A stretch of 50,291 bases of DNA from Polyangium jinanense (GTDB lineage: Bacteria > Myxococcota > Polyangia > Polyangiales > Polyangiaceae), in contig NZ_JAGTJJ010000073.1 in NCBI RefSeq assembly GCF_028435365.1, positions 1 through 50,291 of the forward strand, written 5' to 3'. Below the pieces are notes generated by a model. That model was not told where the DNA came from, did not search any database, and saw nothing but the letters and a program-made list of their open reading frames with translations. The translations under genes were made by a program, and so were the position numbers. This document shows, in pieces, positions 34,367 through 42,792 of this stretch. Each line of letters starts with the position of its first letter. The first letter of the stretch is position 1.

Positions 34367-35431
34367 TCAGGGCGGCACGAGCGTCCCTTCGGCGAGAACG
34401 ACTTCGCCTTCCACGACGGCCTGATCCGAGTCCTCTTCAATCGGGTGCTCCACCCGCTCGTAGGCGACTTGCCAGAGGATCGGCGCGCCTTCCGCTTTTT
34501 CGCCGAGCGACAGCGTGACGACGGTTGGCGCGCCGGGCATCACGCGGTCGTCGCCGGTGAGCACCTTGATGGAGCGGCCGTCGCGGCCTTTGCCGCGGCC
34601 GAAGCGCCGCGAGAGGTATCGGACGTTCTCGGAAAGCACGCTTTGCTCCGGGCCCACGGCCTCGGCGCGGATGGCGAGGCGCCGGAAGAGGTCGCCGGTG
34701 GGGAATGCGTGCCCGAGGGCGAGGGGCTCGATACGCACGACGACCGCGCCCGTGCCTCCGCGCGAGGCCGTGATGCGGGCCGAGGCGCGGAGGAGCGCGG
34801 GATCGCGTGAGGCCGGGAAACGATGGCTGCGGTGCTTCGACGCGCCCTCGCCGACGAGGGGCATGTGGCATTCGGCGCAGCTTTGGCCGGCGAACGGCGA
34901 GGCGCGATGCTCGCTCGCCGTCGATTGCATGAAGAGCGGCGCGAAGCGGCGATCGGGATCGGGGAAGGAGAATTCGTGGCAATGGGCGCACGCGGAGGCC
35001 GAGGCAAAGGCGGCGTCGCGCGCGACCGGATGCAGCGCACTTCGCGGCGTCTCCCGCGGGGCGGCGAGCACGTGCGCGAGGTCGCCGTGGCACGAGGTGC
35101 ACGCGACGCCGAGGGAGCCGAGCTCGGGCGGCGGATCGCGCATCGGATCGGCCTCCGGCGCGTGGCAGCCGCGGCAAAAGGGCAGGGGCTCGATGGCGAG
35201 GGCCCGTTGATATGCCGGATCGTCGTGGGCCTTCTTGTGCAGCGAGGCGCGCCATTCCGCTGCGATATCCGCGTGGCAACCCTCGCAGCGGGTGTTCTCC
35301 TCGGCCGCGTGGGCGCGGCGTGGCACGGGCGCGGGCCCCGGCATTCTCGGTGGCTCGGCTGATTGCGCGGCGGCGAGCCCGAAGAGCCCCGAGGCGAGCG
35401 TGGCGAGGAGGACGATCCTTCCGGAGATCAT
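34367..35431 (-). CDS. Pentaheme c-type cytochrome
   Basis: A 354-residue exported protein. The signal peptide (about residues 1-23, ending AAA) is followed by five CxxCH heme motifs in the first 190 residues: CEGCH, CRGCH, CTSCH, CAHCH and CAECH. Further His residues in between could be distal ligands. The C-terminal third is beta-rich without hemes (ITASRGGTGAVVVRIEPL ... FPTGDLFRRLAIRAE). This resembles multiheme cytochrome c554-type modules acting in periplasmic electron transfer; no partner oxidase or reductase is adjacent. The ATG overlaps the stop of the upstream gene by four bases (ATGA), so the two are translationally coupled. The stop is 12 bases from element copy E. Confidence 0.87.
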   Translation of the reverse strand: MISGRIVLLATLASGLFGLAAAQSAEPPRMPGPAPVPRRAHAAEENTRCEGCHADIAAEWRASLHKKAHDDPAYQRALAIEPLPFCRGCHAPEADPMRDPPPELGSLGVACTSCHGDLAHVLAAPRETPRSALHPVARDAAFASASACAHCHEFSFPDPDRRFAPLFMQSTASEHRASPFAGQSCAECHMPLVGEGASKHRSHRFPASRDPALLRASARITASRGGTGAVVVRIEPLALGHAFPTGDLFRRLAIRAEAVGPEQSVLSENVRYLSRRFGRGKGRDGRSIKVLTGDDRVMPGAPTVVTLSLGEKAEGAPILWQVAYERVEHPIEEDSDQAVVEGEVVLAEGTLVPP

Positions 35432-37257
35432 GGGTTCGCCTTGACAATCTCCCCGGTGCGCAGGTCGATGCGGATATCGCGGTTCGTCCGGGCGGGTTTG
35501 CCGCAGAGGAGCTGCGGCGTCGAGTTTTTTACACCTTCCTGCACGGTCTTCACGAGCTTCTGGCCGATGGAAAAACTCGGCACGAAGGCCACGAAATAGC
35601 GGCGCCCCGCGTCCTCGGTCTCGGCGAATTTCACGCTCGAAAGCTCGGTGTGGCCCTTCAGCGCGGCGCGGGTCAGAGGAAAATCGTAATCGGGCGGGGC
35701 CACCTTCGCGAGCTTGTAGAGCACGACGAAGAGCTCCTTGCAGCCCGGTGTCCCGGGCGTGATGCGGGAGAAGGCGTGGAGCTCGGTCTTGGGTGCTGGG
35801 CGCGGCGGCGGCGCGCCTTCCGCGGGCTCGTCCGGGGCGTCGAGATCCAGCACCTTCGTGGGCTTTTTCGTGGAGAGCACCGTCACCTGGCCGCCGGCGC
35901 GCGCCGGGACGAGGATCTCGTCGCCGCGGAAGAGGATGTCGATCGGCGTGCCTTCCTCCCGGGGATCGAGCTCCGGCAGCGGGATCACGCGGAAGCCGTC
36001 CTTTTCGAGGGTCAAGAGCTCCTCGGAGCGGCCGGCCCAGATCTTGTCGTCCGGGCCGACCTTTGCCCATTCGATCGTGTTGTGTATGCCGCCGGGCGTG
36101 AAGGTCGTCCATTTCCCGGACGTGTATCGATCGAGCCCCTTCTCGCGCAGGAGCCAGAGCGAGCCGTCTTTCGTGCGGAAGGCGTCGTTCACGCTCTCGC
36201 TGCCGCCGGGCGAGATGTCGCTCCAGCTCTTGCCATTCCAGTGCGCCGCGTAGGCTGCCCCGCGGTCGCCGGGCAGGGCCACGGCGAGGACGTCGTTCGG
36301 GCCGAGCACGTAAAAACGCGAGCCGGGGCGGAGCGAGGTCACGACGTCGGAGCCCGGCAGCACATCGATCACCGACGTGCGTGATCCCTTGGGCCAGCGC
36401 TCCACGGCGAGCGGTCCCGCGCCCGATTGCCCGTAAAACGAGGGCTGGTCTCCCTCACGGCACTCCTTCCCGAAGCCGATCAGGTCCCCCGAAGGTAATG
36501 CCCTGAGGTCTGCATGCCCGAGCAGCTTCGTCTTGCAGCGCCCCGTGCCCTTGGCGATTTCGGGCACGGGCGGGCTGCTTCCGCCGGGGCCGAGCACGAA
36601 GATGGGCTTGGCTTCGTCGAGGTTGGGATCGTTGATCTCGTAAAGCGCCCGATCGCCCCAGGGCGCGCTCGAATAGATCCCGCCCATATAATACGCGGAC
36701 GAGACCGCGGGTGGCATGGGTTTGTCCGGGTCGCGGGCCCAGGCCGAGCCCTTCCACGAGTAAAAGACGTCCTCGCCGCCGCGCTCGCCGGGCAGGTTGA
36801 GCCCGAGCTTGCCGTGCTTTGGCAGATCCCCCGTGATCCACATGACGTAAAATGCATTTTGCTCGCCGAGGCCCTTGAGCCCGGCGTAGAGGCTTCCATC
36901 GACCCGGGCGCCGTTTCCGTCGATGCGAATGGGCGTCGAGAGGTAATCACCGCTGATCGCAGCGATGAACGAGGGGAGCACGAACATCCGGAAGCTCGGC
37001 TGCCCGTGCACGATCAGGGGGTAAAAGGGGCTCGGCGGCCGCGCGGGTTTTTCGGGGGCGGGGCTCGGCGTTTCGTTCGTGGCGGGCGCGGCTTCGGGCG
37101 GCGGCGCCGTGCTCGCGAGCGGGGCCGGGGATTCCGCGGGCTTCGGGGCGTTCGCGTCGACCTTTGCCGGGGTTTGCGGCGCGCCGCATCCGAGCGGGAG
37201 GGCGGCGAGGAGCGCGGCGAGGGCAGGGGAGGGCGAGCGACGGGCGCGGGAGACCAT
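35428..37257 (-). CDS. Lipoprotein, probable beta-propeller, unknown function
   Basis: A 609-residue lipoprotein (lipobox LPLGC). A Pro/Ala-rich linker runs to about residue 75. Repeated beta-strand-rich stretches follow, such as NDAFRTKDGSLWLLREKGLDRY and IEWAKVGPDDKIWAGRSEEL, resembling two-component-regulator/sensor propeller blades. The last 120 residues have a Cys pair and IRIDLRTGEIVKANP. Translational coupling (ATGA) to the pentaheme cytochrome suggests a shared process, perhaps with this protein as a scaffold on the outer membrane. I know no named family. Confidence 0.65.
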   Translation of the reverse strand: MVSRARRSPSPALAALLAALPLGCGAPQTPAKVDANAPKPAESPAPLASTAPPPEAAPATNETPSPAPEKPARPPSPFYPLIVHGQPSFRMFVLPSFIAAISGDYLSTPIRIDGNGARVDGSLYAGLKGLGEQNAFYVMWITGDLPKHGKLGLNLPGERGGEDVFYSWKGSAWARDPDKPMPPAVSSAYYMGGIYSSAPWGDRALYEINDPNLDEAKPIFVLGPGGSSPPVPEIAKGTGRCKTKLLGHADLRALPSGDLIGFGKECREGDQPSFYGQSGAGPLAVERWPKGSRTSVIDVLPGSDVVTSLRPGSRFYVLGPNDVLAVALPGDRGAAYAAHWNGKSWSDISPGGSESVNDAFRTKDGSLWLLREKGLDRYTSGKWTTFTPGGIHNTIEWAKVGPDDKIWAGRSEELLTLEKDGFRVIPLPELDPREEGTPIDILFRGDEILVPARAGGQVTVLSTKKPTKVLDLDAPDEPAEGAPPPRPAPKTELHAFSRITPGTPGCKELFVVLYKLAKVAPPDYDFPLTRAALKGHTELSSVKFAETEDAGRRYFVAFVPSFSIGQKLVKTVQEGVKNSTPQLLCGKPARTNRDIRIDLRTGEIVKANP

Positions 37258-37287
37258 GCCCGACGATAACGCGACTCGCGCGGAGGC

Positions 37288-39024
37288 TCAACAGCCGCAG
37301 CCGACGAGCTCCAGGGAGAGGTTGTCGATCCAGAGCGCGTTCTGCCCCGTGCCGTGGTCGAAGCGGATGTAGACGCCCTTCGAGCTGCCGAACGGGATCG
37401 TGATCTGCGTCTGCACCGTGCAGGCCTGGAGCGCGTTATGGCCGGTGACGCTGGTGAAGCTGCCCGATTTCTCGCAGGATTCGATCGTGTCGTTGCTCTG
37501 CTGGTAGGAAACGTTCACGTTCGCGAGCGCGAACTGGTAGTAGGTGTAATTCAAGCGCACGGAGGTGCAGCTCGCGTCACCCTTGTAGACCCAGATCGTG
37601 GGATCGATCGTGGATTCGTTCGTCCGGAGGGTGCGGCCCGTCATGCAGAGCGGCGTGTTCGAGGCGAGCGGAATGTAATCGTCGCACCACTCGACCTTGT
37701 AGACGCCCGCGCTGAGCGGGCTCGCGGTGCCGTCGTCGAAGTTCTCCTGGTAGACCGCGCAGGTCTGTCCGGCGCAACCCTCGTTGGTTTGTCCGTCGCA
37801 ATCGTCGTCGGCTGCCGTCATGCAGCTCTCGGGCTGCGGCTGGACCTCGCCCGTGCAGGCGCCGTATCCGGTGCCTTGCGCATTGCAGCTCCGCGTGCCG
37901 GCCTTGCAGGCGCCGACGCCCGCCGTGCCCGCGGGGCCGCTGTAGCAGCTCTGGGTCGTCCCCGGGACGCAGACGCAGCCCTCGTTGGTTTGTCCGTCGC
38001 AATCGTCGTCGCCGGTCGTGGCGCAGGACTCGGCCGCGGGCGTGACCTGGCCCATGCAGGGGCCGAGCGAGGTGCCGAGCACGTCGCACATCGCGGTCCC
38101 CGCCTGGCAAAGGCCGACGCCGAGTGTGCCCGCCGGTCCGGTGTAACAAGGGAGGACGGCGTTCGGGGGGCAGACGCAATCGGCGCCTTCCTCGTTGGTT
38201 TGTCCGTCGCAATCGTCGTCGGTGGCCGTCGCGCAGGTCTCGGCCGCGGGCGTGATCTCGCCGGCGCAGGGGCCGTAGGCCGTGCCGAGATCATTGCAGA
38301 GCTGCGTTCCCGCCATGCAGATGCCGACGCCGTCGGTGCCCATGGGCCCGGTATAACAAGGGATGGACGTGCCGGGGGCGCAGACGCAGTCGACGCCTTC
38401 CTCGTTGGTTTGTCCGTCGCAATCGTCGTCCTCGGCCGTCGCGCAGACCTCTGCGGAGGGGGGCACTTCGCCAGTGCAGGGGCCGTAGGCCATTCCATCC
38501 GGATTGCAGGTCCTTGTTCCCGCCTTGCAAGCGCCGACGTTTTGCGTGCCGCGCGGGCCCGTGTAGCAGGGCTCGACCGAGCCGGGGACGCAAAGGGGAG
38601 GGGCGCCGCCCATGCCGCCCGAGCCGCCCATTCCACCGCTACCGCTCATGCCGCCGCTTCCCATGCCGCCGGAGCCGCCCATTCCGCCGCTGCCCATGCC
38701 GCCGGAGCCGCCCATTCCGCCGCTTCCCATGCCGCCGGAGCCGCCCATTCCGCCGCTGCCCATGCCGCCGCTTCCGGCACCGCCAGCGCCGCCGCTTCCG
38801 CCCGCGCCACCGCTTCCGCCGCCACCGCTCCCGCCGGCGCCGCCCATGCCCCCGAGACCGCCCATTCCCCCGGATCCCACGGTCGCGCTGCCGCCCATTC
38901 CTCCGCGGCCTCCGGATCCGACCGAGCTCGAGCCTGAGCCGGCGGTCTCTCCGATCTCGCCGGAGTCACCACAGCCGAGGACGATCACACCAAAACAGAG
39001 CGGAAGGACGAGCGAAGTGCGCAT
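37288..39024 (-). CDS. MopE-like repeat lipoprotein with Gly/Met-rich linker
   Basis: A 578-residue lipoprotein (IVLGC). Residues 28-140 are a low-complexity linker of Gly-Gly-Met/Ser units. Four Cys-rich repeats of about 68 residues follow: CxPGxxxxCYTGPxGTxxVGxCxAG ... CATAxDDDCDGQTNEEG, a MopE-type module with an acidic, probably calcium-binding DDDCDGQTNE. A C-terminal beta-sandwich-like domain (about 425-578) ends in a Cys pair. Probable surface protein. The DNA for DDDCDGQTNE is identical over 30 bases or so in all four repeats. The ATG at 39024 is used because the signal peptide begins there; an upstream frame to 39138 has no signal character. Confidence 0.8.
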   Translation of the reverse strand: MRTSLVLPLCFGVIVLGCGDSGEIGETAGSGSSSVGSGGRGGMGGSATVGSGGMGGLGGMGGAGGSGGGGSGGAGGSGGAGGAGSGGMGSGGMGGSGGMGSGGMGGSGGMGSGGMGGSGGMGSGGMSGSGGMGGSGGMGGAPPLCVPGSVEPCYTGPRGTQNVGACKAGTRTCNPDGMAYGPCTGEVPPSAEVCATAEDDDCDGQTNEEGVDCVCAPGTSIPCYTGPMGTDGVGICMAGTQLCNDLGTAYGPCAGEITPAAETCATATDDDCDGQTNEEGADCVCPPNAVLPCYTGPAGTLGVGLCQAGTAMCDVLGTSLGPCMGQVTPAAESCATTGDDDCDGQTNEGCVCVPGTTQSCYSGPAGTAGVGACKAGTRSCNAQGTGYGACTGEVQPQPESCMTAADDDCDGQTNEGCAGQTCAVYQENFDDGTASPLSAGVYKVEWCDDYIPLASNTPLCMTGRTLRTNESTIDPTIWVYKGDASCTSVRLNYTYYQFALANVNVSYQQSNDTIESCEKSGSFTSVTGHNALQACTVQTQITIPFGSSKGVYIRFDHGTGQNALWIDNLSLELVGCGC

Positions 39025-39173
39025 GGCCCGACGGGACACGAATACGCGCGGGACGTCAAGAGGGAGGCTGCAAGAGCGCTGATTCGCGGCTCGATGTTTT
39101 CGCAGGACAAACCACGTGGGGTGGAGGGTAGGGCGCAACTTGTTGTGGCTCAGGTCACATGGTTCGGCCTGTG

Positions 39174-39202
39174 AAGATGAGAACGATTTTCATTTTCATC
39201 TT
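39174..39202. promoter_or_regulatory. Fur-like inverted repeat upstream of multicopper oxidase
   Basis: AAGATGAGAA-N9-TTTTCATCTT: the outer ten bases pair 9/10. The core 39178-39192 (TGAGAACGATTTTCA) fits the 7-1-7 Fur pattern TGAnAAT-n-ATTnTCA in most key positions. The stretch is conspicuously AT-rich in a very GC-rich genome and ends 27 bases before the oxidase ATG, where a repressor would block transcription. Iron or another metal is the likely signal; a Zur- or PerR-type protein is an alternative. Confidence 0.55.
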
Positions 39203-39229
39203 TGCCAGGGACTGGTAGCTTCACGTTCC

Positions 39230-40714
39230 ATGAGTCGTTACACGATGGGCGCGTTTGCCCTTGTCGGGATCCTCGTGGGTTGCGGGAGCGATGCGCCCGC
39301 GCCGAGCACGACCGTCGGAGAGGTCGTTCATCCCGCGTTGCCGCCGCTTCCCGAGGTATCGGGGCTCACGCCCCTGCCGGACCTGAACCCGGACCCCCAC
39401 ATCCTGGAGGTCGATCTCGTCGCGCGGTCCCACGCCGTGCAGCTCCTCCCGGGGGAACCGACGCAGCTCTTCAATTACAATGATCAATTCCCGGGGCCGC
39501 TGCTCCACGCGCGGGTCGGCGATCGAGTCATCGTCCATTTCAAGAACGAGCTCGCCGAGGAGACAGTGGTGCACTGGCACGGGCTCCGGATCTCGGATCA
39601 AATGGACGGCTCGCCCGTGATTCAGAATCCGGTGCAGCCCGGTGCGTCTTTCACGTACGATTTCGTCGTCCCCGACGCTGGCACGTTCTGGTATCACACG
39701 CACCTGCACCAGATCCAGCAGCTCGAATACGGGCTCTATGGCGCCATCGTGGTCCACGAGCGAGAGTTTCCCGTGTTCTCGACCGAGCGGATCTTCGTCG
39801 GCGACGACATCCGGCTCCGGACCACGAACAACCAGGTCTCGGGTTTTCTCACGAGCGGACCCGATATCGGCGCGGGGCGCGTCGGCAATCGGCTCCTCTC
39901 CAATGGCAGGATCATCAACGGCGAGGGCGGCGAGGGGCCCGTGACGTTCACGATGCCACGCGGCTCGATCGAGCGCTGGCGCTTCGTACTCGCGACGAAC
40001 GCGCTCTCGTACGGGCTGCGGATCCGGGGCGCCGACGTGCGCGTGATCTCCACCGACGGCGGGCTCCTGCCCGAGCCCTTCGCGCTCGAACGCGTCGAGA
40101 TCGCGCCGGGACAACGGTACGATTTCGAGGTGCGCCCGAAGCCGGACGCCACCGAGGTCGTGCTGGAGGCGCTCGTCCTGGTGCTCGACGAGAACGACAA
40201 CGTGGTCGAGGCCCCCTTCGAGCTCGCGCGTGGCACGATCGAAGGCGAAACCGTGACGGCGGAGCCCATCTACCCGAAGGTGTCGTTGCCCGCGACGTCC
40301 GTGGAGGCGGCGTCGCACGAATGGAAGCTCTCGGGCGGGGTCGTGGACGGTCAGGTGCAATTCACCATCAATGGCGTGCCGTCCTACGTCGGGGAGGGAC
40401 ACGAGCACGTGCTGCTCGAGACATTCGAGCCGAACGTGCCCGTGAAGATCACGTTGTCGAGCAACGTGAGCCCGCGGCACCCGTTCCATATCCACGGGCA
40501 GTTCTTTCAGATCCTCGAGCGCGGCGGAAAACCCGTCTTCGAGCCCGGGCTGCGCGACACCGTCGAGGTGCGCGGCAACGAGACCGCCACGATTCTCACG
40601 TACTTCGAGAACCACGGGCGCTGGATGGTGCACTGTCACATCTCGGAGCACAGCGAGAACGGGATGATGGCCGATATTCAGGTCGGCACGCCCGTTCAGG
40701 CGCATTCGCATTGA
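39230..40714 (+). CDS. Multicopper oxidase lipoprotein
   Basis: A 494-residue three-cupredoxin oxidase with a lipoprotein signal (ILVGCG). Copper-binding motifs are complete: HWHG (His115, His117), YHTHLH (His156, His158), HPFHIHG (His417, His420, His422) and HCHISEHSENGM (His468, Cys469, His470, His474, Met479). The axial Met marks a type-1 site like CueO/bilirubin oxidase. It couples one-electron oxidation of a substrate (metal ion or phenol) to O2 reduction in the periplasm or at the surface. A Fur-like palindrome lies just upstream, which would fit a ferroxidase role. Ribosome site weak. A decayed copy of its last codons is at 45010-45060. Confidence 0.92.
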   Translation: MSRYTMGAFALVGILVGCGSDAPAPSTTVGEVVHPALPPLPEVSGLTPLPDLNPDPHILEVDLVARSHAVQLLPGEPTQLFNYNDQFPGPLLHARVGDRVIVHFKNELAEETVVHWHGLRISDQMDGSPVIQNPVQPGASFTYDFVVPDAGTFWYHTHLHQIQQLEYGLYGAIVVHEREFPVFSTERIFVGDDIRLRTTNNQVSGFLTSGPDIGAGRVGNRLLSNGRIINGEGGEGPVTFTMPRGSIERWRFVLATNALSYGLRIRGADVRVISTDGGLLPEPFALERVEIAPGQRYDFEVRPKPDATEVVLEALVLVLDENDNVVEAPFELARGTIEGETVTAEPIYPKVSLPATSVEAASHEWKLSGGVVDGQVQFTINGVPSYVGEGHEHVLLETFEPNVPVKITLSSNVSPRHPFHIHGQFFQILERGGKPVFEPGLRDTVEVRGNETATILTYFENHGRWMVHCHISEHSENGMMADIQVGTPVQAHSH

Positions 40715-41065
40715 GGCTGAGGCGGCCTTCGTAGGGCCCCGCACGACGTCCCCGGCTACACCCTTCTGCCGCCCGGACCTTACGACGTCCCGGGTCTTCC
40801 CCCACCTGGTCCTCCAGGATGGCGCATGCGCCGCCGGCGGGGAGCCCAACGCCCGCCGCGCCTGGGCGGGGCATACCCACGGAGCAATTTGCGCCCCCTG
40901 ACGACCCCGTCCGAGGCAAGGCAATCCTGGCCTGTCCGGAGGAGCGCGGGCCTCCACATCACGTTCGTCCGGGTTTGCCCGCGGCAGAACGATTGCATCG
41001 CGGACGCTGCGCGTGGGGGGGCTCTCGAGGTGCGGGCGCCCTCTCCACGCAAACCGGAGGAAGCC
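40715..41065. other. Intergenic region, no gene seen
   Basis: About 350 bases with no supported gene. A 12-bp palindrome GGCGCATGCGCC is at 40821-40832, and a direct repeat ACGACGTCCC occurs near 40743 and 40782. The promoter of the next gene should lie here; I cannot place it. Confidence 0.4.
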
Positions 41066-41659
41066 ATGTTGAAGCGCATTTTCGCCATCGGTCTGACTGC
41101 CGTCGCATTCGGTTCTCTCGCATTCGTGGACGCGACCACCTCGGAGGCCCTCGCCGGACAGGAAGGCTATCGGCCCGTCGAGTCCGACGCCACCTGCGCC
41201 AAGCATTTCAGTTTCGAGGAAATCCAAAACAGGTGCGGGGACCCGCGATCCATGGGCTGGCAGAGGGAGCCGAAGTGGTTCAGCATCTCGTGCACGCGCA
41301 CGGATCTCACATGGAAGCAGAGGGAGTTCCTCGTGCCGATCGAGCTCGGGGTGAGCAGCTCGACCTACGCCGAGATGAGCTGCGAAAAGGCCTGCGTCAG
41401 CGACACGGGCAACAAGGAGCACGGGAAGACCATCGTGGTCCAGGCTCCTTGTCGCGAGTTCACCGAAATGGAGACCACGTTCAAGCGTGACGTGACCGTC
41501 TCCGACTGCAGGGAGCTCTTGTCGTTCAGCAGCGTCGCCGAGCTGTGCGATGCCAAGCTGAAGGAAGCCCAGGGAGCGTGGTCCTTCGTGAATGCGAGGG
41601 AGACCGGCAATGTCGTGAACACCTGCGGTGAGGCTGCTACGCAGACGCCGCAGCGGTAG
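41066..41659 (+). CDS. Exported Cys-containing protein, unknown
   Basis: A 197-residue protein with a clear signal peptide (MLKRIFAIGLTAVAFGSLAF ... ALA) and about nine cysteines spread over the mature part (CAKHF, NRCGD, ISCTR, MSCEKAC, APCREF, SDCREL, LCDAK, NTCGE), suggesting disulfides. The ribosome site is excellent (GGAGGAAGCC-ATG). I recognise no family. A strong hairpin follows downstream (41678-41710). It sits among other secreted proteins. Confidence 0.7.
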   Translation: MLKRIFAIGLTAVAFGSLAFVDATTSEALAGQEGYRPVESDATCAKHFSFEEIQNRCGDPRSMGWQREPKWFSISCTRTDLTWKQREFLVPIELGVSSSTYAEMSCEKACVSDTGNKEHGKTIVVQAPCREFTEMETTFKRDVTVSDCRELLSFSSVAELCDAKLKEAQGAWSFVNARETGNVVNTCGEAATQTPQR

Positions 41660-41677
41660 AAGGAGCCGTCTCACGCC

Positions 41678-41710
41678 GGGAAGGCGGACCGCCGAGCGGT
41701 CAGCCTTTCC
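41678..41710 (+). terminator. Long hairpin, possible terminator
   Basis: GGGAAGGCGGACCGC-CGA-GCGGTC then AGCCTTTCC forms a 15-bp stem with two mismatches and a three-base loop, 19 bases after the stop codon. No U-run follows, so it may act as an mRNA 3' stabiliser or a weak terminator. Confidence 0.45.
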
Positions 41711-41780
41711 GGCTCTTCCCGTCTGTAGCCTTTGGAGTCCAAAACGCGACAATCGCTCGTTTGCACAGAGGAGTTCCACC

Positions 41781-42767
41781 ATGGCGTCTCGTGTCCATCA
41801 TGCTGCCCTCTTGCTGATGTTGTTCGGTACGCTCGCTGGGTGCGGCGATGTCGCACCGGAAGAAGACAGCGATGTCGAGATTTCCGTGGAGGAAGTCACC
41901 GAGAGACGTGGGAGCACCCGGAAAAACCTCGTGGTATCGGAGGGGGAGTTTTCCGCCGAAGCAACGACCAAGCCCTGGTCCTCGTGGTGGTTCCCGACCG
42001 CGGAGGATTTCCTCTTCGCGGAGAAGAACGGAGAGCTCTCGCCTCTCCAAAAGTACGACCTCTACAACAGCACGTTCCAGCGCAAGACGACGAAGGCCGC
42101 GGCCTACGAGCGCGATAAGCTGTACGACGCGCGGGCCGATACATGGTCGGGTCTATGCTTTGCGTGGGCGCTCGCCTCGATCATGGAGCCCGAGCCGAAC
42201 AAGCCGATGGTCCACGGTTCGCTGCGCTTCAAAGTGGGTGACCTCAAGGCGCTTCTTCTCAAGACGTACGAGGCCGTGACCGACACGCCCACCATCGGCG
42301 ATCGCAATGACGGCGAGTGGGACGATGTCTACGCGGACATCTTGCCGCATACGTTCCATCGAGTCCTCGTCGTCGAGCTCTTCAAGAATCGGCGTCCGTT
42401 CATCATCGACAGGGACGCCGGGCACGAGGTCTGGAACCTGCCGGTGTACAAGGCCATCACGAAGATCACGCGTGACGCGAGGGCGCGCGACGTCGTGCAC
42501 GTCCGTACCGTCCTGTTCGTGTCCACCCCCGACGTGAAGACATACGATTACGTGGGTATGGATGTGACGACCCGCGAGTATACCTACGACCTCCACGGCG
42601 CGTGGGAGGGGCGTCGTTTCATCGTGCGCGGAGGCGCGTGGACCGAGAACTCGCGCGCCGATCACCCCGATTTCGTGGTGTTGCGCCCCAACAAAGTAGA
42701 AAGAGCGAGCTTCAACCCCGAGATCGACGTCGAGACCGTGGACGCGATCCTGGGCCGGGGCCGTTAG
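41781..42767 (+). CDS. Transglutaminase-elicitor-like lipoprotein
   Basis: A 328-residue lipoprotein (lipobox LAGC). The mature part resembles the transglutaminase elicitor family (PF16683, named for Phytophthora GP42): PWSSWWFP, SPLQKYDLY, DTWSGLCFAWALASIMEPEP with candidate catalytic Cys126, DLKALLLKTYE, and FIIDRDAGHEVWNLPVYK with His215. Such enzymes cross-link proteins through Gln-Lys bonds; in oomycetes they trigger plant defence. The family call rests on remembered motif patterns. Ribosome site AGAGGAG is well placed. A function in predation or matrix cross-linking is inference. Confidence 0.65.
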   Translation: MASRVHHAALLLMLFGTLAGCGDVAPEEDSDVEISVEEVTERRGSTRKNLVVSEGEFSAEATTKPWSSWWFPTAEDFLFAEKNGELSPLQKYDLYNSTFQRKTTKAAAYERDKLYDARADTWSGLCFAWALASIMEPEPNKPMVHGSLRFKVGDLKALLLKTYEAVTDTPTIGDRNDGEWDDVYADILPHTFHRVLVVELFKNRRPFIIDRDAGHEVWNLPVYKAITKITRDARARDVVHVRTVLFVSTPDVKTYDYVGMDVTTREYTYDLHGAWEGRRFIVRGGAWTENSRADHPDFVVLRPNKVERASFNPEIDVETVDAILGRGR

Positions 42768-42792
42768 CAGTTCGGCTCGCCAGGTCCGCCGA

